This document shows positions 28,581-36,589 of a stretch of 64,000 nucleotides of DNA, one piece after another; within the stretch, counting starts at the first letter, position 1; the number at the start of each line of letters is the position of its first letter. The stretch is from Fusibacter sp. A1 (GTDB taxonomy: Bacteria; Bacillota; Clostridia; Peptostreptococcales; Acidaminobacteraceae), in NCBI RefSeq assembly GCF_004125825.1, contig NZ_QQWI01000002.1, positions 124,001-188,000 on the forward strand. The letters run 5' to 3'. Made by a program: the position numbers and the translations under genes. The notes below the pieces were generated by a model that worked only from the letters and a program-made list of their open reading frames with translations, was not told the DNA's origin and did no database searches.

Positions 28581-28916
28581 GTGAATTTTATCAAAAGTAA
28601 ACAAGCAAATAAAGAAACCTGGGCTACAGCTATCCAAGAACAACAAATCAGCGGGAAAACCCAAAAGGCATGGTGTCAAGAAAATAGTGTGAATATACAT
28701 AACTTTGCCTACTGGAAAAAAAGATTATCTTCAACATCGATTCAAGAAACTACTTTTGAATCAGGTAGTGCTTTTGAATGGGCAAGTGTGATCGTTGAAA
28801 ATAATACAAGGGCAAGTAGACTTGAAATTAAAGTTGGTGCTGTAAGTATTTATCTTGAGTCAGATTATGATGAGCAGCTTTTAGTTAAGCTCATCAAAAC
28901 ACTGCAATTGATATGA
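28581..28916 (+). CDS. tnpA: IS66 accessory protein TnpA
   Basis: About 111 residues of the IS66 first-ORF family: TWATAIQEQQISGKTQKAWC and NFAYWKKRLSS are typical of this small helix-turn-helix-type protein, needed with TnpB for IS66 transposition. GAGGTGAA at 28578-28585 looks like the RBS itself, so the GTG at 28581 may not be the true start; a rarer start a few codons later (ATC 28590) is possible. The frame ends overlapping tnpB by four bases (ATGA). Confidence 0.8.
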   Translation: MNFIKSKQANKETWATAIQEQQISGKTQKAWCQENSVNIHNFAYWKKRLSSTSIQETTFESGSAFEWASVIVENNTRASRLEIKVGAVSIYLESDYDEQLLVKLIKTLQLI

Positions 28917-29269
28917 TTAACCGTTTTGAGATTGAAAAAGTTCATTTAGCACTTGGCGCAACAGATCTTAGAAAGAGCATTGATGGTTTGTCCCTCATAG
29001 TGCTCCATGTCCTAAAACTTGATCCGTTTTCAACACATCTTTTTGCCTTTTGCAACAAAAGACAAAATTTGATTAAAGTTTTAGTATGGGATAACAACGG
29101 TTTTTGGATTCATTATAAACGTCTAGAGAGTGGCTCCTTTAAGTGGCCTCCTATCGGTTTAGGCACCTCTGTCTCCATCAGCCAAAGACAATTTCATTGG
29201 CTTTTAGATGGTTTAACTATCTCTCAAGAAAGTGCCCACAAGGCCTCAAAAGAACGCATTCTAATCTGA
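28913..29269 (+). CDS. tnpB: IS66 accessory protein TnpB
   Basis: 118 residues of the IS66 Orf2 family: GATDLRKSIDGLSLIV, LFAFCNKRQNLIKVLVWDNNGFW (two adjacent motif blocks) and RQFHWLLDGL are hallmarks. The ATG overlaps the tnpA stop, so translation is coupled. Length is normal and no defect is seen. Confidence 0.92.
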   Translation: MINRFEIEKVHLALGATDLRKSIDGLSLIVLHVLKLDPFSTHLFAFCNKRQNLIKVLVWDNNGFWIHYKRLESGSFKWPPIGLGTSVSISQRQFHWLLDGLTISQESAHKASKERILI

Positions 29270-29333
29270 TAAAACATTGGAATTTGAACGTTAAAAAGCT
29301 TTTTTTGTTTCGCCGAACATGTTATAATAAAGC

Positions 29334-30938
29334 ATGGATAAAACAACTGAAGCACTTAGGGAAAAACAGAATACAGGTGAGCTGGATGACCTCGTAAACG
29401 AGAATGCCAAGCTACAACATGAACTCGAAATTGCCAATGCCAAACTCAAATGGTATGAAGAACAATTCCGTTTGAATGCAACAAAGCGCTTTGGTAAATC
29501 AAGTGATACTGTACCGGCTGAGCAGCTTTCTTTTTTTAACGAAGCTGAAATTACTGTGTCAAAAAACGCTGAAGAGCTAACACTTGAAACCATTACGTAT
29601 AAACGCAAACAAAAACGCGGTACAAATAAAGATTCCTTTAAAGATCTTCCTGTAGAACGTATTATTTATGAACTTGCAGATGGAGAAAAAGCATGTGAAA
29701 CTTGTCATACCTCCATCAGTGAAATTTCGGAAGAAACTAGAAGAGAACTTAAGATTATCCCAGCAAAAGTTTGCATTGTTGAACACATCCGAAAGGTCTA
29801 TACGTGTAAAACTTGTCAACAAACAGGTGAAAAAACACCAATTGTTACTGCAAAAATGCCTGCGCCAGTCATAGCTGGGAGTTTTGCCTCACCTAGCCTA
29901 GTGGCATACTTAATGTATCAAAAATACGCCGCTGCATTGCCTCTTGACCGACAAGAAAAAAGCTTTAATGATTTTGGCATTGAACTCTCAAAACAAAATA
30001 TGGCTAACTGGATTATTAAGAGTTCAGACCTTTGGTTGGAACCCTTGTATGATACGATGAGGCGTCATTTGATAAGAGAGACTTTTGTTCAGGCTGACGA
30101 AACGCCAATGCGCGTACTGACAAAAGACGGAAAACCGACAGATTCCAAAGCTTACATGTGGCTGTATCGAACAGGAAAGTATGGTAAACCTTTAGTTATG
30201 TATGAATACCAGCCTTCAAGAGCAGGCAAACATGCTAAAGCTTTCCTAGAAGGCTTCAGTGGGCACCTCCAAACGGATGACTTTTCTGGATATAACTCTG
30301 TTGAAAATGTGACTCGAGTAGGCTGTCTAGCACATGCAAGGCGATACTTTACTGATGCGATAAAAGCGCTTCCAAAAGAAGCTAAAATCGAATCAACTCA
30401 TGCACATGAAGCACTTGAGTTTTTCAAAGTGATTTTTACGCTAGAATCAGAGTATCAAAAACTAAACTTGTCAGCCAAAGACCTCCTTGAAGCACGTATT
30501 AAAGCATTAAAGCCTGAATTTGAGGCTTATTTGGCATGGCTTCATAAAACGTCACCTCAAGTTGTTCCTAAAGGCAAACTAGGTAAAGCTATTCACTACA
30601 GCTTATCAAACTGGGAACTCCTCACAAATATATTTGAAGATGGACAGTGTGAACTTTCGAATAATCGGGCTGAACAACTCATTAAGAAATTTGTGATTGG
30701 ACGTAAAAATTACTTGTTTTGTAAAGGACCACAAGGTGCTAAATCAAGTGCAATCATCTATAGCATCATCGAGACTGCTAAGTTAAACGGTTTGAACCCA
30801 TTTAACTATCTGACCTATTTGTTTGAAGAACTGCCAAACACAAGATTGGAAAATGATTTATCCTTGGAGCATTTGTTACCTTGGTCAAATCAGTTGCCTG
30901 AATCATGTCATGGTACTCTGAATTCTAAAAATGAATAA
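29334..30938 (+). CDS. tnpC: IS66 transposase TnpC
   Basis: A 534-residue DDE transposase. The order is an N-terminal coiled coil (DDLVNENAKLQHELEIAN), a helix-turn-helix region (KRFGKSSD), a zinc-binding segment with CETCHTSI and CKTCQQTG, and the catalytic core. Catalytic residues are D in VQADETPMRV (about 254), D in LQTDDFSGY (about 314) and E in SNNRAEQLIK (about 442). The C-terminal IS66_C piece (IYSIIETAKLNGLNPFNYL) is present. No frameshift or stop; it looks functional. Confidence 0.95.
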   Translation: MDKTTEALREKQNTGELDDLVNENAKLQHELEIANAKLKWYEEQFRLNATKRFGKSSDTVPAEQLSFFNEAEITVSKNAEELTLETITYKRKQKRGTNKDSFKDLPVERIIYELADGEKACETCHTSISEISEETRRELKIIPAKVCIVEHIRKVYTCKTCQQTGEKTPIVTAKMPAPVIAGSFASPSLVAYLMYQKYAAALPLDRQEKSFNDFGIELSKQNMANWIIKSSDLWLEPLYDTMRRHLIRETFVQADETPMRVLTKDGKPTDSKAYMWLYRTGKYGKPLVMYEYQPSRAGKHAKAFLEGFSGHLQTDDFSGYNSVENVTRVGCLAHARRYFTDAIKALPKEAKIESTHAHEALEFFKVIFTLESEYQKLNLSAKDLLEARIKALKPEFEAYLAWLHKTSPQVVPKGKLGKAIHYSLSNWELLTNIFEDGQCELSNNRAEQLIKKFVIGRKNYLFCKGPQGAKSSAIIYSIIETAKLNGLNPFNYLTYLFEELPNTRLENDLSLEHLLPWSNQLPESCHGTLNSKNE

Positions 30939-30951
30939 CTTTGATGTAGAC

Positions 30952-30994
30952 ATCCTAGCAGCTGAGTTCAGAACCAGTGCTAGGATTTATTTTT
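30952..30994 (+). terminator. Terminator inside the right end of IS66
   Basis: A perfect 9 bp stem ATCCTAGCA / TGCTAGGAT with a 17-base loop, then TTATTTTTT, just after tnpC. Confidence 0.75.
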
Positions 30995-31089
30995 TGCATA
31001 GATGGGCTCTATTTGATGGATACATAGCTCTGGTGCGATATCGTTAAATTTTTTTAGTGAATTTCATGATATTTTTCTAATGAATTAGT

Positions 31090-31108
31090 ACACTGTGCAA
31101 AAATGAAA
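31090..31108 (+). repeat. Left copy of a 19 bp direct repeat flanking the passenger gene
   Basis: ACACTGTGCAAAAATGAAA occurs here and, identically and in the same orientation, at 32247-32265. Together the copies enclose the HD-GYP gene and its terminator. Confidence 0.85.
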
Positions 31109-31136
31109 AATCCCAATAGAAATTAATCTATTGGGA
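31108..31136 (-). terminator. Terminator of the HD-GYP passenger gene
   Basis: A perfect 9 bp stem TCCCAATAG / CTATTGGGA, followed on the minus strand by TTTTTC. Between it and the gene is a short TTCTATTCTG-type tandem repeat (about 31146-31172). Confidence 0.75.
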
Positions 31137-31193
31137 ATAAGTACTTCTATTCTGTTCTATTCTATTCTGTTATCTCAAGATAATAATTCTTTC

Positions 31194-32165
31194 TTATCTA
31201 AGATAGTTTAAGTAACTTAATGCAGCATTAACTACAGAAGCATCAAATTCAATATTCTTTGAAGAAATTAAGGTTTCAATGACTTCTTCAATACTTCGTT
31301 TAGATCTATAGGGTCTATCCGTTAACATCGCATCAATTGTATCAGCAACAGCAATAATTTGTGACTCTATTAAAATTTCAGATTTCCTTAGTCCATCAGG
31401 ATATCCACTGCCATCTATACGCTCATGATGTTGCCTCACTATGGTTGCTAATGGGAATCCAAAATCAAATTCTTTAAGTATAACAAAAGCATCATTTGAG
31501 TGTTTTTTTACAATCTCATATTCATCAGCAGTTAATTTTCCTGTCTTATTCAAAATCTCTTTTGGAATTTGTACCTTTCCTAAATCATGTAAGTGACCTG
31601 CGATATATAGGCATTCCAAATTTAAGTCCGACAAGTTCATGTATCTACCAATTTTAACTGATATGTTTGCAACATTCTCCAAGTGACTTTTTGTGTACAT
31701 ATCTTTTAATTCAATAACTTTTGAAAAAGCAGCTACTATAGAATGCGTCTGGGTTTTCAGCTTTTCCTGCATTTTCATTTGACGATCTATATTTACATGA
31801 GTACCTATTACTAATTTAGGTCTGTTCTCTTGCCATGAATATATCTTTGCCTTTGAAGATACCCAAAAATAATAGCCATCTTTATGCTTCAATCTAAATT
31901 CATTCTCATAGGTAAGTCTTTGCCCTGAGTAAAATGCATGAATGATTGGTTCACTTCTTTCCAAATCCTCGGGATGAATTAGTTCGGCAAATTTCTTATC
32001 ACTCATAGGATTCAGCTCACATGCTTGATAGCCTAACATCGATGCCCATTCCTCTGATATTTCTTCCTCACCAGTAATCTTATCACAATACCATATTCCA
32101 ATCTGTCCAAACTCTGAATAAATATCTAATATTAAGTCTGGTGTTTTATATTTGGATTCTATCAT
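31194..32165 (-). CDS. PAS domain HD-GYP c-di-GMP phosphodiesterase (IS66 passenger)
   Basis: A 323-residue soluble protein. A PAS domain of the PAS_3 type lies at about 20-130 (ISEEWASMLGY, IHPEDLERSEPI, YENEFRLKHKDGYYFWV). It is followed by an HD-GYP phosphodiesterase domain with GHLHDLGKVQIP (about 190) and RQHHERIDGSGYPDGL (about 240-255), so the catalytic and GYP residues are all kept. It should hydrolyse cyclic di-GMP. It sits between the IS66 element and an inverted IS66 end, which makes it mobile cargo. It has its own terminator and is transcribed against the transposase genes. Confidence 0.9.
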   Translation of the reverse strand: MIESKYKTPDLILDIYSEFGQIGIWYCDKITGEEEISEEWASMLGYQACELNPMSDKKFAELIHPEDLERSEPIIHAFYSGQRLTYENEFRLKHKDGYYFWVSSKAKIYSWQENRPKLVIGTHVNIDRQMKMQEKLKTQTHSIVAAFSKVIELKDMYTKSHLENVANISVKIGRYMNLSDLNLECLYIAGHLHDLGKVQIPKEILNKTGKLTADEYEIVKKHSNDAFVILKEFDFGFPLATIVRQHHERIDGSGYPDGLRKSEILIESQIIAVADTIDAMLTDRPYRSKRSIEEVIETLISSKNIEFDASVVNAALSYLNYLR

Positions 32166-32246
32166 ACCTTCTCCTAATCATTGCATATTCTTTATTGAGG
32201 TATTTCCCTAAGTAGATTGTACAATATAAATATATCATAAAGTAGA

Positions 32247-32265
32247 ACACTGTGCAAAAATGAAA
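32247..32265 (+). repeat. Right copy of the 19 bp direct repeat
   Basis: Identical to 31090-31108, 82 bp upstream of the HD-GYP gene start. The pair may mark how the gene was acquired. Confidence 0.85.
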
Positions 32266-32342
32266 CTACACTATTTACATTTCATATTTACTGTTAATTG
32301 GTAATAAATGTGTCTCAGACGATACCTGGTTCGGAGTGGTTT

Positions 32343-32549
32343 CAGTAGGCAAAGTTATGGATATTCACACTATTTTCTTGACACCATGCCTTTTGGGTTT
32401 TCCCGCTGACTTGTTGTTCTTGGATAGCTGTAGCCCAGGTTTCTTTATTTGCTTGTTTACTTTTGATAAAATTCACCTCGTTTTTTTATTTGAGATGAGT
32501 TTATCATGTCTAGGTTGCACTTTGTAGATGGGCTCTATTTGACGGATTC
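32343..32549 (-). mobile_element. Inverted partial copy of the IS66 left end (207 bp)
   Basis: The reverse complement matches 28508-28714 almost base for base (few substitutions, e.g. GAATCC for GTATCC at the tip), covering the terminal repeat and the first ~45 codons of tnpA. Homology stops abruptly at 32343. An open frame at 32336-32527 is only the antisense of tnpA. Confidence 0.9.
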
Positions 32550-32557
32550 AAATGAAA
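32550..32557. repeat. Right 8 bp target-site duplication
   Basis: AAATGAAA, identical to 28500-28507. Eight base pairs is the usual IS66 duplication length. Confidence 0.9.
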
Positions 32558-32859
32558 TACAGGATAGAATGATTGAACTCGGTAAATACATTGAAAAGTG
32601 TGGGGCGGTAGTGAATGGAAGTGTAGTTACAACAACACATAGAGTCTTTGATGATTGTAGAATTGATATGGAAATAATATTACCTATAAACAAAAAAGTA
32701 TTAAGTTGTAATAAAATGATATTCAAGAATAAAATCAAAATCTATGATGCTCTATATGCTGCTGTTGGTTCTCAATCTGCTTTAGTAATCGGAGCAGTTG
32801 GAGGTGCACTTGGTGGTTTAGGTGCAGATATTGTTTGGAATAAGACATTTGATAACTAA
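32558..32859 (+). pseudogene. Interrupted small gene, 3' part
   Basis: Continues the frame begun at 28429 (QDRMIELGKYIEKCG, DMEIILPINKKVLS). The last ~35 codons differ in character: ALVIGAVGGALGGLGADIVW is a glycine-zipper segment like the mature part of two-peptide/Blp-type bacteriocins. This end could be a bacteriocin tail fused to a different small protein, which is inference. It overlaps the next frame. Confidence 0.75.
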
Positions 32860-33121
32860 TCTTAGTGCTTTTGTCTTTACGTTGTTTTCATATTTCTTAA
32901 TTGCAATAATTGATAAAAAAATTGATTTGAAAAAGAAGTTGCTATCCAGATATAAAAGAAGCAATGTTATCCTTGTATCATTGTTGGTATTAATTTTAGT
33001 TAACTTAATTGTGAAATCATATATTGATACGATTATAGCTAAAAACATGCTTTCTGGTATCGTGTATGCGTTGTTTGTTTATTATGGGTTGCTAGGAGTT
33101 AAAAAAAGGAGTATTAAGTGA
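32822..33121 (+). CDS. Small three-helix membrane protein, candidate immunity protein
   Basis: At most 99 residues with about three hydrophobic helices (FVFTLFSYFLIAIID, VILVSLLVLILVNLIV, SGIVYALFVYYGLLG) separated by Lys/Arg-rich loops. No family was recognised. The start is unclear: GTG 32822, or TTG 32831 or 32849, all within the end of the preceding frame. Its TGA overlaps the GTG of the bacteriocin gene (AAGTGA), so the two are translationally coupled. Size, charge pattern and position fit a bacteriocin immunity protein. Confidence 0.6.
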   Translation: MQILFGIRHLITNLSAFVFTLFSYFLIAIIDKKIDLKKKLLSRYKRSNVILVSLLVLILVNLIVKSYIDTIIAKNMLSGIVYALFVYYGLLGVKKRSIK

Positions 33122-33357
33122 ACTTTATAGAATTGGAAAGCGAAGAAATTAAGAATGTTAATGGTGGTGGTCTACTTTCTGCTGGTGCTGGGTTTTTAGC
33201 GGGTACGATAATTGGTGCATATGCTGGAATGGTTACAGCTACTGTAGTCTTAGTTCAAACTGGTGATATGAAAAAAGCAGAAGATGCTCTATTAGCAACA
33301 ACAGTTATGTGTGCTACCACGGGTTTGGCTGTAGGTGCACTAGCACCAGCACCATAA
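33118..33357 (+). CDS. Class II bacteriocin precursor with double-glycine leader
   Basis: 79 residues. The leader NFIELESEEIKNVNGG has the Leu, Glu-Glu, Val and Gly-Gly spacing recognised by peptidase C39 exporters, with cleavage expected after residue 17. The mature part (GLLSAGAGFLAGTIIGAYAG) is glycine-rich and hydrophobic, with small-xxx-small zippers typical of Blp-like or two-peptide bacteriocins that form membrane pores. Start GTG 33118 has AAAGGAG 7 bp upstream. The exporter ABC gene is missing from the locus, so secretion would need a transporter encoded elsewhere. Confidence 0.82.
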   Translation: MNFIELESEEIKNVNGGGLLSAGAGFLAGTIIGAYAGMVTATVVLVQTGDMKKAEDALLATTVMCATTGLAVGALAPAP

Positions 33358-33506
33358 TAAATTGAACTAGAAATGGGTTAAAGCTATTAGCTATAGTGAA
33401 GAGTTGGATCTTCTAGTTTGAAGTCCAATGAGGTTGTTTTATTAGACTAAAGCTCTTTTGTAGTTCTGTAATTAATATGGTGATTAAGGAAATAAACACC
33501 TATAAG

Positions 33507-33549
33507 AATAGTGCAAGTACTCAATTTAACAGTACTTGTACTATTTTGC
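33507..33549 (+). terminator. Terminator of the bacteriocin genes
   Basis: A 15 bp stem AATAGTGCAAGTACT / AGTACTTGTACTATT with one G-T pair, followed by TTTGC; the T-run is short. Confidence 0.65.
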
Positions 33550-33658
33550 TATTAATTTTTTATTACTTAGAGTAACTCATGAATAATAAATAACTACTAT
33601 TTCAATAAATTCGATAAAAACAGTCTATTGAAATAGTTAGATGAATAAGGAGGAAAAA

Positions 33659-33910
33659 ATGTTTACTATGCTAATTTTGATTACTGTAACAATAATATCG
33701 ATTGTAATTTATGATAGATATTTTGAAGAGAAACTTCAATTAAAGAATATGTTTATTAAACGATTTCCAAACAAGCAACTTCGATTTGTAATTGCATTAG
33801 TATTGTTAACGATCGTAAATGGGGCACTTTTGATTAAAGACTTACATTGGGCAGGTTTTCAATTTGTATCACTAATAATTATTTGCTATATTGTATTTGA
33901 TACAAAATAA
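33659..33910 (+). CDS. Small membrane protein, second candidate immunity protein
   Basis: 83 residues with hydrophobic helices at the N-terminus (MLILITVTIISIVIY), middle (FVIALVLLTIVNGALL) and C-terminus (FVSLIIICYIVFD), and a basic loop between the first two. ATG 33659 has an excellent RBS AAGGAGGA; an ATG at 33641 lies ahead of it and is not used. No homologue was recognised. It follows the bacteriocin gene after a terminator, so it has its own transcript. An immunity role is inference from size and position only. Confidence 0.6.
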   Translation: MFTMLILITVTIISIVIYDRYFEEKLQLKNMFIKRFPNKQLRFVIALVLLTIVNGALLIKDLHWAGFQFVSLIIICYIVFDTK

Positions 33911-34140
33911 GCGTCTAAAAACAGTGTGACTGGCTGTATCGGGCACCGAAATCGAGTTGGTAGAAGAGGGTTCTTTAAGTTTTAGAACTTTAGATGCTTC
34001 AAGCAAATTAATAAATAAAAAGTTAAGAATAGGTCAAGGCATAAAAGTCCTCAAAATGGTAAAACGACTTACGGAGTAACTATTTAATCGAAAGTAGGTA
34101 TCATCATCTGGCAATGAACGGATCTGTAAACTTAATATTG
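33911..34140. other. Intergenic DNA without recognised gene
   Basis: AT-rich, many stops in all frames; no structure was found before the LacI remnant. Confidence 0.4.
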
Positions 34141-34306
34141 ACTGCTTTGATAAGGACACCCTTCAACAGGACTCTTCGTATGTTCAGATGTTATGACCCT
34201 TGCAGATACACGTTATAAACTGATTTTTAAAAAAGACCTACCGGAAGAACTTGTTCGGATTCCGGTGGAACTTATTGAGAGGGATTCTGTTAGAAGGGTT
34301 GATTAA
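34141..34306 (+). pseudogene. LacI-family regulator remnant (last ~55 codons)
   Basis: TALIRTPFNRTLRM, then after a frameshift LADTRYKLIFKKD and LVRIPVELIERDSVRR ending with TAA at 34304. RIPVELIERDS is the standard C-terminal strand of LacI/PurR-type repressors, and RTPFNR is the preceding motif. The DNA-binding and most of the ligand domain are absent. Confidence 0.7.
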
Positions 34307-34408
34307 ACCACCCATGGGGCAAGGTCATTAAGTTAAGACTAAATTGTAGGGTATGTGTGCCTGGTATAGTATAGGATGAACCGTGTAATGAACATATGGC
34401 ACAAAAAT

Positions 34409-34446
34409 AAAGACCAACGATCAGTACTCAAGTCGTTGGTCTTTTC
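34409..34446. terminator. Bidirectional terminator
   Basis: A perfect 12 bp stem AAAGACCAACGA / TCGTTGGTCTTT with a 12-base loop, A-rich on the left and TTTTC on the right. It serves the minus-strand chemoreceptor gene as well. Confidence 0.8.
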
Positions 34447-34577
34447 ATGTTTATCTAATTGCTTCCTTTACCCACTTCAGCGACAGCTGAACCGATTGAA
34501 ATATTGAAGGTACATCCAAGTGGTTATATAGTTGATATGTGACATATGGCAGTCCAATCTGGAAGGCATTTATTTGT

Positions 34578-36296
34578 CTAGATTTTAAACTTGTTGATCA
34601 ATTCATCTAGGGCCTTAACCAACTTGATGTTTTCTTTAATAATACTGTCGACGTGCTGGGTCTTTTCTGTAACGGACTTGGTCATTTCAAGTATATCTTC
34701 TACACCATGTGCTTCAATGATGGATGACTCTTTTACTGAGTCCATATTTACTGAAATTGTATTGATAGAGCCTGTCAGTTCCTCAGAAATAGCACTGAGT
34801 TCTAACATGATATTGCTAAATATATCGGCGTCTTGGTTGTATTGGTCGCTGATATCTGATAACTTGTCATAATCTTTAAGTACATTGTCTTCAATAAAGT
34901 TCAATATGCCATTTGAATCGTCAATGAGTTGGTGGACTGAATTTTGAATGTCTGAAACGGTGACTTTGATATTTTCAACTAAGTTTTCTGATTCTGATGC
35001 AAGAGTGCCGACTTCACTTGCTACAACTGCAAAACCTTTACCAGCTTCTCCAGCTCTAGCAGCTTCAATTGATGCATTAAGGGCTAACAAGTTGGTTTGA
35101 GAGGTAATGCTCAGTATGCCATCTAGGAGGCTACTGATTTTTTCAACCTCGGTTGCCCGTTCTATGGCTGTTTGCAAACGACTTTTAACATTTAAGTAGA
35201 TATCATTGGCGTTGCTACTGGACTTGACCGCATCTGTTTTTAGTTTAATAGCTTTGCTATTGATATCGGTCGCCTTCATCGCGCCTTCAGAAGCCTTTTC
35301 AGCAACTTCTGAGATGGCATCCTGAATTTCAGCTATGGTAAGGGCGACATTTTGAGTAGATTGAGTCGTATTTTCAATAACGCCGGTAATTTCAACTGTG
35401 GAGTCCTTAGTTTTACTCATGTTCTCGCCAAGAACCTGCATGTCTTTGAGCATGTTTAGGGATTCTTCAGATAATTCCTTGGATGTATTAATCATACTTG
35501 ATAGTAACTCTCGAAGTCCACTACGTACTTTGTTAAAGGCGTCAGAAATCATTCCAAGCTCATCTTTTGAGTTGACATCTATCTGACTTGTAAAGTCTAG
35601 CTCCTTATACTGTTCTGTACTTTTTATGATCGCCTTCAAAGTGCTATTAAGCGGTATGACGATTAGCAAAATGAAACCTACGGATACAGCAATGATTAGC
35701 AATGAAAAGATTACCACCTGAGTGAATATCTCTTGCTTGATTTCCTCTAAGTCGTCTACGTAGATTCCTGTTCCAGCTGTCCAGTTCCATTCATCAAACC
35801 CCTTGACAAAGGAGATCTTAGGAAAGGATTTTTCGGGATCCTCATTAGGCTTTGGCCACTGGTACCTTACAACACCTTCACCGTCTTTTTTGACAACTTT
35901 AATCATTTCCTGGAACAGAAAGACGCCGTCTGGGTCTTTAAGTCCAGTTGCATCTGTGCCGTTTAGGGCTGTTGCAATGGGGTGCATGAGCATGATGCCT
36001 GTTTCATGGTCGTGTACCCAAAAGTATTCAACTTCTGAATATCTATAATTCTCTATGGCTCTTAAGGCATCATTTTGTGCTTCTTCCTCGGTCTTCACTC
36101 CATCTTGGTAGAGCTTGTATTGGCGAGTGATCTCTGAATATGGAATATCAACCAATTGTTGCTATTTTACAATTGTACGCTCCTCAATAACGTTGTTTGC
36201 CTTGGGTATGATATAAAACATGATTAAGGCAGTAAAAACTAGAATTATGAATACAGCAAGTAAAGATATTTTGTACTTTAATTTAATATTCTTCAT
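34578..36296 (-). pseudogene. Chemoreceptor (sCache type) with an in-frame amber stop at codon 45
   Basis: The gene begins at ATG 36296 with RBS GAGGAGG and a normal first helix (LLAVFIILVFTALIMFY), then meets TAG at 36162-36164 in the context AAA-TAG-CAA. The same frame continues for 527 more codons. It encodes a single-Cache sensor ([32 protein letters not shown]), a second helix, HAMP and a signalling tip [23 protein letters not shown] to TAG explains the change. Without readthrough only a 44-residue fragment is made. An internal TTG just after the stop could start a product lacking the first helix. Everything else looks undamaged, so the loss is recent. Confidence 0.85.
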
Positions 36297-36426
36297 AGCA
36301 TCGCCTCCTCTTATTTATGTACCCTCATACACGGTTATTGAAACCTGTTCAGCCTTGTTATTGCAAAATGAGAAGGCATTTGTGTACAAATAGCAAGTTC
36401 TAATTGGCTTAAAAGTGAATCACATT

Positions 36427-36443
36427 ATTACGTTTATCTTAAA
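36427..36443 (+). repeat. Intergenic repeat ATTACGTTTATCTTAAA, copy 1
   Basis: Also at 49080-49096 and 56520-56536 (one base different there). Here it is followed by a small hairpin (AAGATA / TATCTT) and TTTGATAAAATTG. Confidence 0.75.
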
Positions 36444-36589
36444 AGGAAGATAGTCCGTATCTTATTTGATAAAATTGAGTAGCAACGCATTGTTGCGCTG
36501 AGCAATGGTGTGTTGCTTTTTAATGAAGCGGAAAAGTGTCATAATAAGGCATAAGATGCTGAATGATTGAAAAAGTTCAAGGAGAATCT

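Larger units (their letters stand above)
28508..31023 (+). mobile_element. IS66-family insertion sequence, complete
   Basis: 2,516 bp with terminal inverted repeats of about 25 bp (GTATCCGTCAAATAGAGCCC.. and, reversed, GTATCCATCAAATAGAGCCC..). It carries the three IS66 genes in standard order and overlap. It is apparently intact and could be active. Confidence 0.9.
28508..32549. mobile_element. Composite IS66-based unit with HD-GYP passenger
   Basis: 4,042 bp bounded by two copies of the same IS66 left end in opposite orientation and flanked by AAATGAAA on both sides. Order: complete IS66 element (28508-31023), passenger DNA with one minus-strand PAS/HD-GYP gene (31024-32342), and an inverted 207 bp IS66 left end (32343-32549). 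The complete IS66 has no duplication at its own right side (ATAGCTCT follows), so the duplication belongs to the whole unit. This implies that the unit moved as one piece. Confidence 0.85.

Noticed and set aside
32336-32527. 63-codon plus-strand frame near the right end of the composite unit
   Set aside because: It is the antisense of the partial tnpA copy in the inverted IS66 end.
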